A stretch of 64,000 bases of DNA from Branchipolynoe longqiensis (lineage: Eukaryota; Annelida; Polychaeta; Phyllodocida; Polynoidae), in assembly GCA_030323885.1 (NCBI GenBank), contig CM059192.1:62117593-62181592 (forward strand). The letters are read 5' to 3'. The notes under the pieces were generated by a model, which was not told where the DNA came from, searched no databases, and saw only the letters and a list, made by a program, of their open reading frames with translations. Shown in pieces: positions 23,926 through 36,484 of this stretch (position 1 is its first letter; each line of letters opens with the position of its first letter). The position numbers and the translations under genes are program-made.

Positions 23926-24765
23926 CACACTCGGACATACACACCTACACGCACACTGACATGTCTACACACACTGACAAGTGGCATTTTTTTTTTTTTT
24001 TTTTGGTGACAAGTTTTTTATTCTGCCCATAACGTATAAGCTCCCGTGAGGGTGCTTGTTTTCAACGCTGGACAGCTGTGGTACTGGATTGGTCTGGTCC
24101 CGCACTCAGGAGTCTTTAGCATGTATATACATACACTCAGACATACACACCTACACACACTGACATGTCTACACACACACTGACACATGCCATGTATATA
24201 CACACTCAGACATACACACCTAAACACACTGACATGTCTACACACACTGATAAGTGCCATGTATACACACACTCGGACATACACAGCTACACACACTGAC
24301 ATGTCTAGACACACACTGACATGCCTACACACACACTGACAAGTGCCATGTATACACACACTCGGACATACACACCTACACACACACTGACATGTCTACA
24401 CACACACTGACAAGTGTCATGTATACACACACTCGGACATACACACCTACACACACTGACATGTCTACACACACACTGATAAGTGCCATGTATATACACA
24501 CTCGGACACACACACCTACACTGACATGTCTACACACACTGACAAGTGCAGTGTATACACACACTCGGACATACACACCTACACACACTGACATGTCTAC
24601 ACACACACTGACACATGTTATATATACACACACTCGGACATACACACCTACACACACACTGACATGTCTACACACACACTGACATGTGCCATGTATACAC
24701 ACACTCAGACATACACACCTACACACCTCACTGACATGGCTACACACACACTGACAAGTGACATG
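23926..24765. repeat. About 66-bp CA-rich minisatellite
   Basis: Units of ACACACTCGGACATACACAC, CTACACACACTGACATGTCT and ACACACACACTGACAAGTGCC. Irregular length. A LINE tail is inserted at 23987-24120. Confidence 0.88.
23987..24120 (-). mobile_element. Retroposon 3' end inserted in CA-rich array
   Basis: A run of 18 T (the complement of a poly-A tail) is followed by GTTTTTTATTCTGCCCATAA and GCTTGTTTTCAACGCTGGAC AGCTGTGG, then array sequence resumes at CATGTATATAC. It is partly similar to the LINE 3' end at 15365-16268 (TTTTCAACG-CTGGCCAGCTG) but is a different family or a diverged copy. A short GCA duplication may flank it. Confidence 0.75.
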
Positions 24766-25778
24766 TCTACATACACCACATTGTCAAGTCAACAAGTCCA
24801 CACACACTCAGACATACACACCACATTGTCAACTCAACATGTCTTCACACACTCTGACATACACACCACATTGTCAAGTCAACATGTCCACACACATGCA
24901 GACATAGACACCACATTGTCATGTCAACATGTTCACAGACACTCAGACATGCACACCACATTGTCATGTCCACATGTCCACACACACTCTGACATACCAC
25001 ATTGTGAAGTCAACATGTCCACACACTCAGACATACACACCACATTGTCAAGTCAACAAGTCCACACACACACTCAGACATACCCACCACATTGTCAAGT
25101 CAACATGTCCACACACACTCAGGTATACACACCTCATTGTCAAGTCAACATGTCCACACACACTCAGACATATACGGTACATTGTCAAATTAACATGTCC
25201 ACAGACACTCAGACATGCACACCACATTGTCAACTCAACATGTCCACACACACAACCGTACACACCACATTGTCAAGTCAACATGTCCCCACACACTAAG
25301 ACATACACACCTCATTGTCAAGTCAACATGTCCACACACACTCGGACATACACACCACATTATCAAGTCAACATGCCCACACACACTCAGACATACACAC
25401 CACATTGTCAACTCAACATGTCTTCACACACTCAGACACACACACCACATTGTCAAGTCAACATGTCCACACACACGCAGATATAAACACCACATTGTCA
25501 TGTCAAAATGTTCACACACACTCAGACATGCACACTGCATTGTCAAGTCCACATGTCCACACACACTCAGACATACCACATTGTGAAGTCAACATGTCCA
25601 CACACTCAGACATACACACCACATTGTCAAGTTAGCATGTCCACACACACTCAGACATACACACCTACATACCAGATTGACAAGTCAACAAGTCTATACA
25701 CACTCGGACATATACACCTATACATCAGATGGACAAGACAACATATTCACACACACAGATATACACACCTACACACCA
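24766..25778. repeat. About 45-bp CA-rich minisatellite
   Basis: Units of CCACATTGTCAAGTCAACAT then GTCCACACACACTCAGACATACACA, drifting after 25660 to a 53-bp form with CTACACACCAGATGGACAAG. A block of several units near 24830-25020 is repeated at about 25410-25610, which suggests segmental duplication within the array. The 53-bp form resumes at 27717 beyond the inserted elements. Confidence 0.9.
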
Positions 25779-26954
25779 TGGGCCAAATGTATGAACAACT
25801 TTTTATCGGCTCCGGTGTTAAGGGTGGCTGGCGGGTTAGCTAACATCGGTGTTGGAATATGTGTCACAGGAAATGTATGTGGCCAAAACGCGGCGGAGTT
25901 AGCTAACCAATGCGTTATTTATAGATTTGGGAAATCCCTCTGAGCCTGTTCCGGTGACCACCACTATTTGAGAATATCACCGCCGATCTGGCGGTGGTGG
26001 CGGCGTTAATATCGGTTCGATTTTAGGGTTAAATCAATGAAATTTCATGATTTGAGTATGTAATTCTGTTAAATATGATTGCATTGAATAGATTTGGGCC
26101 TAATATGTCCCTAACACTGCTGGGCACCAGTGAGCATTGTCATTGCTGAGCCTGTTGCTGGCGAATACCGCTATTTTCACAATATCGCCACCGATCCGGC
26201 AGCGGTGGGGGGGGGGGGGGGGCCGCATTAATATTGGTTCGATTTTAGGGTTAATTTAATGAAATTTCACGATTTGAGTATGTAATTCTGTTAAATATGA
26301 TCGCATTGAATAGATTTGGGTCTAATGGGTCCCTAACACTGCCGGGCACCAGTGAGCCTTGTCATTGCTGCGCCTGTTGCCGGCGAGCACCGCTATTTCA
26401 CAATATCGCTGCTGATCCAGCGGCGGCGATGGCGTTAATATCGGTTCGATTATTGGTCTAATTGACCAAAATTCGGTGGTGGCATAAATATCGCTTCGAT
26501 TTTAGGGTTAATTTGATGAAATTTCACTTATTGCGTATGTAATTCTGTTAAATATGATAGCATTGAATAGATTTGGCTCTAATATATCGCTGCCAATGCG
26601 GCGGTGGGGGGGGGGGGGGGCGCCGGCAATTTGTTTAGTTTACATTCGTTGATTCGACAATATTAATATCGTCGCCGATGTAGCGGCGGCATTAATATCG
26701 GTTCGATTTTAGGGTTAATTTAATGAAATTTCATGATTTGAGTATGTAATTCTGTTAAATATGATCGCATTGAATAGATTTGGGCCCTAACACCGACGGT
26801 ACACTTGATATGGTTTGGGGTCAGCGTAGACAATGTTAAACTCGCGGAGTTTCCCTAACACGGCCACATACATTGCGACTTTTCGCCGCTAACCCGGAGA
26901 TCACCGCTAACCGCGGCTTTGGAGCGCTAACCCTGCTTCATACATTTGACCCCA
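25779..26954. mobile_element. TIR element 1 inserted in CA-rich array
   Basis: The left end TGGGCCAAATGTATGAAC and right end TTCATACATTTGACCCCA are inverted repeats. Subterminal copies of CGGTGTTAG/CTAACACCG are present. The interior has about four tandem units of 200-260 bp sharing TTAATATCGGTTCGATTTTAGGGTTAA and GTATGTAATTCTGTTAAATATGA, with G runs at 26207-26222 and 26606-26620. No transposase. Likely a non-autonomous DNA element. Confidence 0.7.
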
Positions 26955-27716
26955 GGGGCTGTATGCATGACACGGTGTTAGTGAGCCAAAACTGGTTTTG
27001 GCAGGGATTTCCAGTTTAGCGCCGAAAAGTCAGTATGCGAGGAGTGGTGTTAGTGCAAACACACCGAGTTTAGCTAGTGTAGACTAACACCACTCCGTAG
27101 CAGGTTTAAGGGCAGTGTTAGGTACCGATTAGGCCCAAATCTATTCACTGCTACGATTTACTGCTATTTAGAATCATGAATATTCACTTGGGGGTTGGAA
27201 TCATGTTTATTTAACAGAATAACATACTCAAAAAGTTAAATTTGGTCAAATTAAACCAAAAATCGAAGCGATATTAACGCCGCCGCTGACGACGCCGCCG
27301 CGGCCGCCGCATCAGCGGCAATATAGTCAACAAAACAAAATGCATAGTTTAGTTATATTTCCATTTAATTAATCTAGCTTATTACCCAAAAATACCATGT
27401 AAGATATTTCACTTTTTCTGTAAGAAGATTGCTTATGGCCATTGACAATGCACTGAGTTTGCCGATACGCGTAGCCACGGCGCACAATACCAAGGCTTGC
27501 TGGTGCCCGGTGTGTGGAGAAGGCAAGCTGGCCGGTACATGCCGGTACCAGTTAAGGGGGATACCCCAAATCTATAAATAACTGCCCGTTTAGCTACCAT
27601 GAACGTTTTAGGCGCCCATACATATGGCGTGACATACTTTGTGATGGTGGTGATAGCTACCCGGTGTTAGCCGTTAACACCACACAACACTAACACCGCG
27701 TCATGCATATGTCCCC
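26955..27716. mobile_element. TIR element 2, abutting element 1
   Basis: The left end GGGGCTGTATGCATGACACG then GTGTTAG and right end CTAACACCGCGTCATGCATA then TGTCCCC are strong inverted repeats. The middle (27115-27300) carries an inverted, diverged copy of the element 1 tandem unit (AGGCCCAAATCTATTCA, AACAGAATAACATACTCA). It ends where the array unit ATGGGCAAGTCAACATGTCC resumes. Confidence 0.75.
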
Positions 27717-28060
27717 AGATGGGCAAGTCAACATGTCCACATACAGTCAGGCATACACACCTACTCACCAGGTGGACAAGTCAACATGTGCACACTCTCA
27801 GACAAACACACCTACACATCAGATGGACAAGTCAACATGTCCACACACACGTGGACATACACACCTACACACCATCTCGACAAGTCAACATGTCCACACA
27901 CACTCGGACATACACACCTATGCACAAGATTTACAAGTCAACATACACACCTACACACCAGTGGGCAAGTCAACATGTCCACATACAGTCAGCCATACAC
28001 ACCTACTCACCCGATTGACAAGTCAACATGTCCACACACAGACACACCTACCCACATGTA
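27717..28060. repeat. 53-bp CA-rich minisatellite, right block
   Basis: Continuation of the array before the two TIR elements, with units containing GACAAGTCAACATGTCCACA and CTACACACCAGATGG. Confidence 0.88.
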
Positions 28061-29069
28061 CTTATGACGAGTCTCTATAAGCCATATGTAAGACATAAGC
28101 AACGCAAAACACACCTCATATTATAGCTTCTCAGTGTTTTCGCAGTACACTCCAAACAATAAACAATTACAGTGGCAGCTACTGGCGGTAACGAAGCAAG
28201 CCTGCTGCACTCGGTCAGCCGACAACTCAACCCACCATGTGCACGCAGCCCCTCGACACAGAACGCGAGCTGCAGCAAAGTTCAACTGTCATAGCAGTGA
28301 AATGAGAAACATGTGGTGAGCGCAGTGGCCACCAGGCGGCGCGGCGGTCCCATAATTGATGCTGGCCATTAAAATGTTAGTTCCGCCCTTCACCATTAGG
28401 GGGAGAGTCAGAGGGGGACCCCTGGTATACCGGACTATCGGCCAGTGGGCTCCCTTCCTGAAAGCTGCGCTGTAACTAACAATATTTTCGCGCATGCGCG
28501 GTTCACATTCCAACCATTTATCAACATGATAGCTGTCTATTTTCCACAACAATTTATTACTCGTCAGAAAACTATACACAGTTATCACTAGGACACTAGG
28601 ACACGGGCACACATGAAAACATCTTATTTGGCTGGAATCTGCAGACGGACTGAGAATTGTTACAAACCGAGCGCTAGTGGGGAGGGTGTGCAGTTTCTCA
28701 ACTAGAAAGATGGGTCAGCAAGATAGCGTTGACTGCCGCTATATGGAGTGGGATATGTGTCTGAAAAACTACCACAGATGAGGGCTTGGCCGTTGGTGAG
28801 GAAAATATACGGTGGGTGGTGTAAAGTGTTGCTTTGAGGTCACATAGCCCAGAGGTAGGTCAGATGTGAACAGTGGAAAGTTGAATAGGAGGTCTCCTTA
28901 TACACTTCTACACACCTCATACATATACTTATACTGGCTAGTCTACTGTTAAAGGGACTTGCCGGAGTGACATAAATCCACCCAGTAGGACGTGGTTAAA
29001 CAGCGAAATGCAGTCCCCGTTCGAAAGAACAATAACTGAAACCACGACTGCAGTCGTTTCCATGGCAGC
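28061..29069. other. Non-coding intron
   Basis: No gene, RNA or mobile element recognised. Confidence 0.4.
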
Positions 29070-31122
29070 ACGACTAGGGCTGGTTTATTTACACACCGGC
29101 GACTAGGGCTGGTTTATTTACACACCGGCGACTAGGGCTGGTTTATTAATACACTGGCGACTAGAGCTGGTTTATTTACAAACTCGTGACTAAGGCTGGT
29201 TTATTTACATACTGGCAACTAGGGCTGGTTTATTCACACACTGGTGACTAGGCCTGGTTTATTTACACACTGGCGACTAGGGCTGGTTTATTTACACACT
29301 GGTGACTAGGGCTGGTGTATTTACACACAGGTGAGTAGGGCTGGTTTATTTACACACTGGCGACTAGGGCTGGTTTATTTACACACTGGTGACTAGGGCT
29401 GGTTTATTTACACACTGGTGACTAGAGCTGGTTTATTTACACACTGGTGACTAGGGCTGGTTTATTTACACACTGGCGACTAGGGCTGGTTTATTTACAC
29501 AGTGGCAATTAGGGCTGGTCTATTTACACACTGGTAACTAGGGCTGGTTTATTTACACACTGGTGACTAGAGCTGGTTTATTTACACACTGGCAACTAGG
29601 GCTGGTTTATTTACACACTGGTGACTAGGGCTGGTTTATTTACACACTGGTGACTAGAGCTGGTTTATTTACACACTGGCAACTAGGGCTGGTTTATTTA
29701 CACACTGGTGAGTAGGGCTGGTTTATTTACACACTGGCGACTAGGGCTGGTTTATTTACACACTGGCGACTAGGGCTGGTTTATTTACAAACTGGCGACT
29801 AGGGCTGGTTTATTTACACACTGGCAACTAGGGCTGGTCTATTTACACACTGGCGACTAGGGCTGGTTTATTTACACACTGGTGACTAGGGCTGGTGTAT
29901 TTACACACTGGCAACTAGGGCTGGTTTATTTACACACTGGCGACTAGGGCTGGTTTATTTACACACTGGTGACTAGGGCTGGTTTATTTACACACTGGCA
30001 ACTAGAGCTGGTTTATTTACACACTGGCGACTAGGGCTGGTGTATTTACACACTGGCAACTAGGGCTGGTTTATTTACACACTGGCAACTAGAGCTGGTT
30101 TATTTACACACTGGTGACTAGAGCTGGTTTATTTACACACTGGCGACTAGAGCTGGTTTATTTACACACTGGCGACTAGGGCTGGTTTATTTACACACTG
30201 GGACTAGGCGTTATTACACACTGGCGACTAGGGCTGGTTTATTTACACACTGGCGACTAGGGCTGGTTTATTTACACACTGGCGACTAGGGCTGGTTTAT
30301 TTACACACTGGCGACTAGAGCTGGTTTATTTACACACTGGCGACTAGGGCTGGTTTATTTACACACTGGCGACTAGGGCTGGTTTATTTACACACTGGCG
30401 ACTAGGGCTGGTTTATTTACACACTGGCGACTAGGGCTGGTTTATTTACACACTGGTGACTAGAGCTGGCTTATTTACACACTGGCGACTAGTGTATTTA
30501 CACACTGGTGACTAGGGCTGGTTTATTTACACACTGGCGACTAGAGCTGGCTTATTTACACACTGGTGACTAGTGTATTTACACACTGGTGACTAGGGCT
30601 GGTTTATTTACACACTGGCAACTAGGGCTGGTTTATTTACACACTGGCACTAGGGCTGGTTTATTTACACACTGGCGACTAGAGCTGGTTTATTTACACA
30701 CTGGTGACTAGGGCTGGTTTATTTACACACTGGCGACTAGAGCTGGTTTATTTACACACTGGTGACTGGGGCTGGTTTATTTACAAACTGGCGACTAGGG
30801 CTGGTTTATTTACACACTGGCGACTAGGGCTGGTTTATTTACACACTGGCGACTAGGGCTGGTTTATTTACACACTGGCGACTAGGGCTGGTTTATTTAC
30901 AAACTGGCGACTAGGGCTGGTTTATTTACACACTGGCGACTAGGGCTGGTGTATTTACACACTGGCAACTAGGGCTGGTTTATTTACACACTGGCAACTA
31001 GGGCTGGTTTATTTACACACTGGCGACTAGGGCTGGTTTATTTACACACTGGTGACTAGGGCTGGTTTATTTACACACTGGCGACTAGGGCTGGTTTATG
31101 TACACACTGGTGACAGGGCTTG
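29070..31122. repeat. 29-bp minisatellite
   Basis: About 70 units of GACTAGGGCTGGTTTATTTA then CACACTGGC. The commonest variants are GCGAC/GTGAC/GCAAC and AGGG/AGAG. A few units are shortened (for example near 30200, 30490 and 30570). It is the array with the most copies in the window. Confidence 0.96.
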
Positions 31123-31238
31123 TTAATAGTTGGGTGGTGTCTTCCCTCACTCTTATTATTTCAATCATAATCGGTGTCCGACTGTTTAGATAGTCGATTA
31201 AACACCATGTGTGCCAGATTGAAAGTGGTGGCCGGAGC

Positions 31239-31889
31239 GAAACTTCGATTATATTTAAAATTAATAAAAAAATACATAACAATTTGACACAAACATGGAT
31301 GGATGCATGGAATATATAATGAATATGTTTATGACACAACTCTCCATAATTAAGCATTTTGAACTAAGAAACATACAATTTCAGTCACTTTCCAGGCTGA
31401 TGTTTACATCACCATTGATTAGACATAAGTAATTCTTGTTCTAAATATTAAAATGTCAAATGTGTCAACAAAACCTTGTTTCAAAGAAATATATAACCAA
31501 TATCTGGTTAACCCTACTCATTTTCTATTTCTACATATGTCATTAACCATAGGATATAAATAAAAACATGAATAAAATGAGTAAAACTAACTCTGGCTAT
31601 GGCTCTAACACTAGTTTGAGTGCCTAGATTTGTCTAAATCTAAATTAAGATGTGCTGATTATATTGATGTAAATGCAATGCTGGATAAAAGATTAATATC
31701 TTAATTTATTATATATATTTTTTTAGTTGGGATTCTATGTTTCAAACAAGAGCTGGGATGAGCTGAAACTAGCGGATTTCATAACTGCACCCAGTGTATT
31801 AGCATGTGCCATGTGCTTCTCGTGGCATTGTTTTGCTCTGATGCATCCCAGAATGCAGCGCACTGCTGGAACCATGATGTAGTCTATTG
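31239..31889. repeat. Dispersed 650-bp repeat, copy 1
   Basis: Shares nearly its whole length with 58643-59297 in the same orientation, from AAACTTCGATT through TTCTTGTTCTAAATATTAAAA, CATTAACCATAGGATATAAA and TTATATATATTTTTTTAGTTGG to ATGATGTAGTCTATTG. AT-rich and non-coding. No clear inverted ends or target duplications, so the class is unknown. Confidence 0.88.
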
Positions 31890-32329
31890 TCACTGCCTGA
31901 TAAACATTCTCATTTCATCTACAAGCGATCAAGGTGTTCGCTGCTGCTAATAATTCTATTGGCTTAAGCATTTGAAAATGTTCTTCCAAGTGAAAGCCCC
32001 TTTGCATACTATATCTGAATCGCTATGTCCATGCAAGGAGGTCGAAGAATTGCGCAAGGGACTTCTTTACCTCATGTTTTCATGTTTGGTCAGACTCTCT
32101 GAGGCCACCTTTTCCCGTTTGGATGCAAACTCATCTCCTTTTGAAACATCCTGATAATATGATCGAGAGGAATTGCTTCGCTTCTTCTACATCTCTTTTG
32201 TGGTTACAATTATGCCAATGTCGCTTCACGTATCACTGCCCCATGCACAATCTCACATCTGAATCTGTTTCTCATCGAGAAGTAAAATCATCCTGAGACC
32301 CCCATGAAGACCCCACACTAAATTCAAGC
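31890..32329. other. Non-coding intron
   Basis: No recognisable element. Broken minus-strand frames precede the 54-bp array but do not resemble a known domain. Confidence 0.4.
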
Positions 32330-32962
32330 ACGAGTTGGTCATCAATCAGCTCTGAGATCTGTGCCTGAAGCTCCAGTACAAGCACTAATTGGTCATCAAT
32401 CACCAATGAGATCTGTACCTGAAGCTCAGGTACCTTCACGAGTTGGTCATCAATCAGCACTGAAATATGTGGCTGAAGATCAGGTACAAGCACTAGTTGG
32501 TCATCAATCAGCACTGAGATCTGTACCTGAAGCTCAGGTACCTGCACAAGTTGGTCATCAACCAGCCCTGAGATCTGTGCCTGAAGCTCCAGTACAAACA
32601 CTAGTTGGTCATCAATCACCACTGAGATCTGTACCTGAAGCTCAGGTACGTGCACTGGTTGGTCATCAATCAGCACTGAGATCTGTGCCTGAAGCTCAGG
32701 TATGTGCACTAGTTGGTCATCAATCAGGACTGAGATCTGTGCCTGAAGATCAGGTACCTGCACTAATTGATCATCAATCAGCACTGAGATCTGTGCCTGA
32801 AGATCAGGTACGTGCACTAGTTGGTCATCAATCAGCACTGAGATCTGTGCCTGAAGCTCAGGTACGTGCACTAGTTGGTCATCAATCAGCACTGAGATCT
32901 GTGCCTGAAGATCAGGTACCTGCACTAATTGATCATCAATCAGCACTGAGATCTGTGCCTGA
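32330..32962. repeat. 54-bp minisatellite, open on both strands
   Basis: About eleven to twelve units of GTTGGTCATCAATCAGCACT, GAGATCTGTGCCTGAAGCTC and AGGTACGTGCACTA. The 18-codon period gives a 252-codon minus-strand frame (LQAQISVLIDDQLVHVPE repeat) and a 237-codon plus-strand frame. The minus-strand peptide is amphipathic with a regular Leu/Ile pattern, but there is no evidence of a gene around it. Confidence 0.93.
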
Positions 32963-34325
32963 CAGTCACAACTGCAGGCAAGCAGCTCCACCCAGCAGTC
33001 AGAAGACGCCACCTGGAACAGATACAGCACATGGTCCTGAGACTCGGGTTGTGACCCCAGACTGCATTTTGTGATGATCCAAAGTGCCCAATGTGGGAAA
33101 TGGAGTGAGTTGTTGTCTCATATTCATCTTGAAATACAAACAAGCTTACGGTTATTAACGGTAAATTCCCTATTTTATTTTTTAAAAAGGCACTTCTGCC
33201 AACAAGGTGCCGAAATAATAAAGCAGGCTCTTCTCAACTCAAGAAAGTCGGTTGAGTGCTCACACATAACTATAAAAGACCACTACACATGTCTATGCAA
33301 CAACCTGAAACAGATTAATCTCAAACAAGAAGCCGCCATTGGTCAGTGTGATCCCTCCTCGCCTGTTCCTGGCGGTCCACCTGTCATAGCTGTCAGATAG
33401 AGCGTCATACTGTACGCAACACTGTATAGGGAACAAAGTCTACATTCCTTTTACCATAGGCAACCCGGTATTTATACGCAAAATACCGCCGACAATTTGT
33501 TCCTGTTGAAAAAGTAACATATTAAATCACCCAGTTTTAGTTCTGCCTGGTGGAAGGAAGCAAACAAGCTGGCTAACATTAGGAGTTGTAACAAACTGAA
33601 GATCAATCTGCGGAATAAGTTGCTGACTGTAGCGGACGGGGCGTGCAGCGCCGTAGGGCCGGTGCCGAGCAGCTGCTCATTACTGTGGCGGATCGCCTTC
33701 CACGCAGCCCACGGGCACTCACCGCCTCACCTACCTCAGCGGCCGCCACCGTCAGTAAACTGCAGTCAAGTAGCCTGGTGGCAGGAGCATGCAGGCACAT
33801 TACGATGCCGCAGTCTCCCACCACCGATGATTCCTTTATTTATGTGTTAAGCTTATTCCATGACTAGAAACATGTTATTTTCAAAAAGCATCGATGTACT
33901 GAGAACCAGATTGGGTGGAATTACTGTAAGCCCTGGAGAGTGTTATGCGAACAACATGTAGACATTGGCATCGTTATGTCAGTCAGAGATTCATGGGTTT
34001 GTGTGAGCAGTGGTGGTGGTGGTGGGGGGGGGGGGGGTCTCTCATTGTGCGACCATTCCACAGCTAACAGTAACAGTGCTCTGGTGGCTTGACCACCATT
34101 TGATCAGTGACTACAGGGCGAGGGTCATAGGTCAGGGTAGGTGCATGTGCTCCTCATGCTGAGTAAGCTGCGTGCTCAATATATGTCACAACACACGTCA
34201 TGAACACTAGGATGTTATCAGATCATACAGATCTTACCAACACAACATCTGGAAATTACCAAGGGCTTCAATTCACTTCATTAACCGTTGAATTGGTAAT
34301 GCCAGTATTTAAAATAAAAGTTTGT
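32963..34325. other. Non-coding intron
   Basis: GC-rich patch at 33640-33800 and a G run at 34026-34037. Nothing recognisable otherwise. Confidence 0.4.
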
Positions 34326-34636
34326 GTTTGGGGTTGTACATCCCAGCAACATTTAAGGATATATTAGGACAGATACCGACTTGTAACAACACGTACTCAT
34401 GACGACTTTATAATGCTTCCCACTGGGAGATCATGCTGCTAATACCATGACCCGATGTCACAATATCCTGACACTGAGCTAACCAGCCCTTACCCTATCC
34501 TAGTAATCAAGAATGCCAGGCCAGGTAGTGACAAGTATCGATTTTGTAAGTCATTGGTTTGATTCGGTCAGGATTCGGACTCCTGACCTTCCGCATAGGA
34601 AGCCTGCGCTCTTACCAATTCGGCCACCACGTCAGG
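34326..34636 (-). mobile_element. tRNA-derived SINE, near full length
   Basis: Left end GTTTGGGGTTGTACATCCCA, body CAACATTTAAGGATATATTA, CTCATGACGACTTTATAATG and AATGCCAGGCCAGG, and near the right GATTCGGTCAGGATTCGGAC then TCCTGACCTTCCGCATAGGA, the complement of a recognisable B box. Oriented like the other copies of this family. Confidence 0.85.
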
Positions 34637-34904
34637 TCATGAGAAAAGTGTGGATATGGTCAAAGTAGGTGTCCATAGGTGGATTAAACATTAAAACAGC
34701 AAACTCAAAGATGGTCCACACGTGTTATTATTTTCATTTGATCATTACAAAGATGTCTGAACTGTAATCAAGTCAGTTCCTGTCAGAGAAGCCAAGTTGT
34801 TCAACACCAACAACAGAGCAAAAATAACGAGACATTAGGACAGTAAGCGCGGGATTCTAAATTATCGACGGATGCATTCTCCTGCACCTCTCACCCCACT
34901 GTTG

Positions 34905-36484
34905 ATGGTACCTGCCCCTCCCACACACTACTAGTGTGCAGCCTGGTACCTTGCCCTCCCACACACTACTAGTGTGCAACCTGGTACCTGCCCCCTCCCA
35001 CACACTACTAGTGGTACCTGCCCCCTCCCACACAGTACTAGTGTGCAGCCTGGTACCTGCCCCCTCCCACACACTACTAGTGTGCAGCCTGGTACCTGCC
35101 CCCTCCCACACACTACTAGTGTGCAGCCTGGTACCTGCCCCCTCCCACACACTACTAGTGTGCAGCCTGGTACCTGCCCCCCTCCCACACACTACTAGTG
35201 TGCAGGCCTGGTACCTGCCCCCCCCCACACACTACTAGTGTGCAGCCTGGTACCTGGCCCCTCCCACACACTACTGGTGTGCAGCCTGGTACCTGCCCCC
35301 TCCCACATACTACTACTGTGCAGCCTGGTACCTGCCCCCTCCCACACACTACTAGTGTGCAACCTGGTACCTGCCCCCTCCCACACACTACTACTTACTA
35401 GTGTGGCAGCCTGGTACCTGCCCCCTCCCACACACTACTAGTGTGCAGCCTGGTACCTGCCCCTCCCACACACTACTAGTGTGCAGCCTGGTACCTGCCC
35501 CCTCCCACACACTACTAGTGTGCAGCCTGGTACCTGCCCCCTCCCACACACTACTAGTGTGCAGCCTGGTACCTGCCCCCTCCCACACACTACTAGTGTG
35601 CAGCCTGGTACCTGCCCCTCCCACACACTACTACTTTAGGTGCTAGTGTGCAGCCTGGTACCTGACCCCTCCCACACACTACTAGTGTGCAGTCTGGTAC
35701 CTGCCCCCCCACCCCCACACCACACACTACTAGTGTGCAGCCTGGTGCCCTACACTCTGTCCCCGTACCTACCCACACACTACTAAGTGTGCAGCCTGGT
35801 ACCTGCCCCCCCCACACACTACTAGTGTGCAGCCTGGTACCTGCCCCCCCACACACTACTAGTGTGCAGCCTGGTACCTGCCCCCTCACACACTACTAGT
35901 GTGCAAGCCTGGTACCTGCCCCTCCCACCCACTACAGTGTGCAGCCTGCTACCTGCCCCCCCCCCCCCCCCCCCCCACACACTACTAGTGTGCAGCCTGG
36001 TACCTGCCCCCTCCCACACACTACTAGTGTGCAGCCTGGTACCTGCCCCCTACCACACACTACTAGTGTGCAGCCTGGTACCTGCCCCCCACACACTACT
36101 AGTGTGCAGCCTGGTACCTGCCCCTCCCACACACTACTAGTGTGCAGCCTGGTACCTGCCCCCTCCCACACACTACTAGTGTGCAGCCTGGTACCTGCCC
36201 CCTCCCACACACTACTAGTGTGCAGCCTGGTACCTGCCCCTCCCACACACTACTACTTTAGTACTAGTGTGCAGCCTGGTACCTGACCCCCCCCCCCTCC
36301 CCCACACACTACACACACACTACTAGTGTGCATGCAGCCTGGTACCTGCCCCCTCCCACACACTACTAGTGTGCAGCCTGGTACCTGAACCCTCCCACAC
36401 ACTACTAGTGTGCAGCCTGGTACCTGCCCCCTCCCACACACTACTAGTGTGCAGCCTGGTACCTGCCCCCTCCCACACACTACA
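34905..36484. repeat. 39-bp minisatellite
   Basis: About 40 units of CCCCCTCCCACACACTACTA then GTGTGCAGCCTGGTACCTG. Length varies mainly in the C run, which reaches about 17 at 35957-35975. Higher-order blocks end in CTACTTTAG at 35630 and 36250, so a segment of roughly 600 bp seems to have duplicated within the array. Confidence 0.95.

Noticed and set aside
22767..23987. 406-codon minus-strand frame
   Set aside because: It is produced by the 48-bp array, with the opposite strand equally open. No start context, splice sites or known domain.
24766..25778. His/Thr-rich frames as a secreted or metal-binding protein
   Set aside because: They come from a CA-rich 45-bp array and change frame at every irregular unit.
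29070..31122. CRISPR-like regular repeats
   Set aside because: Units are contiguous with no unique spacers, and the DNA is from an animal.
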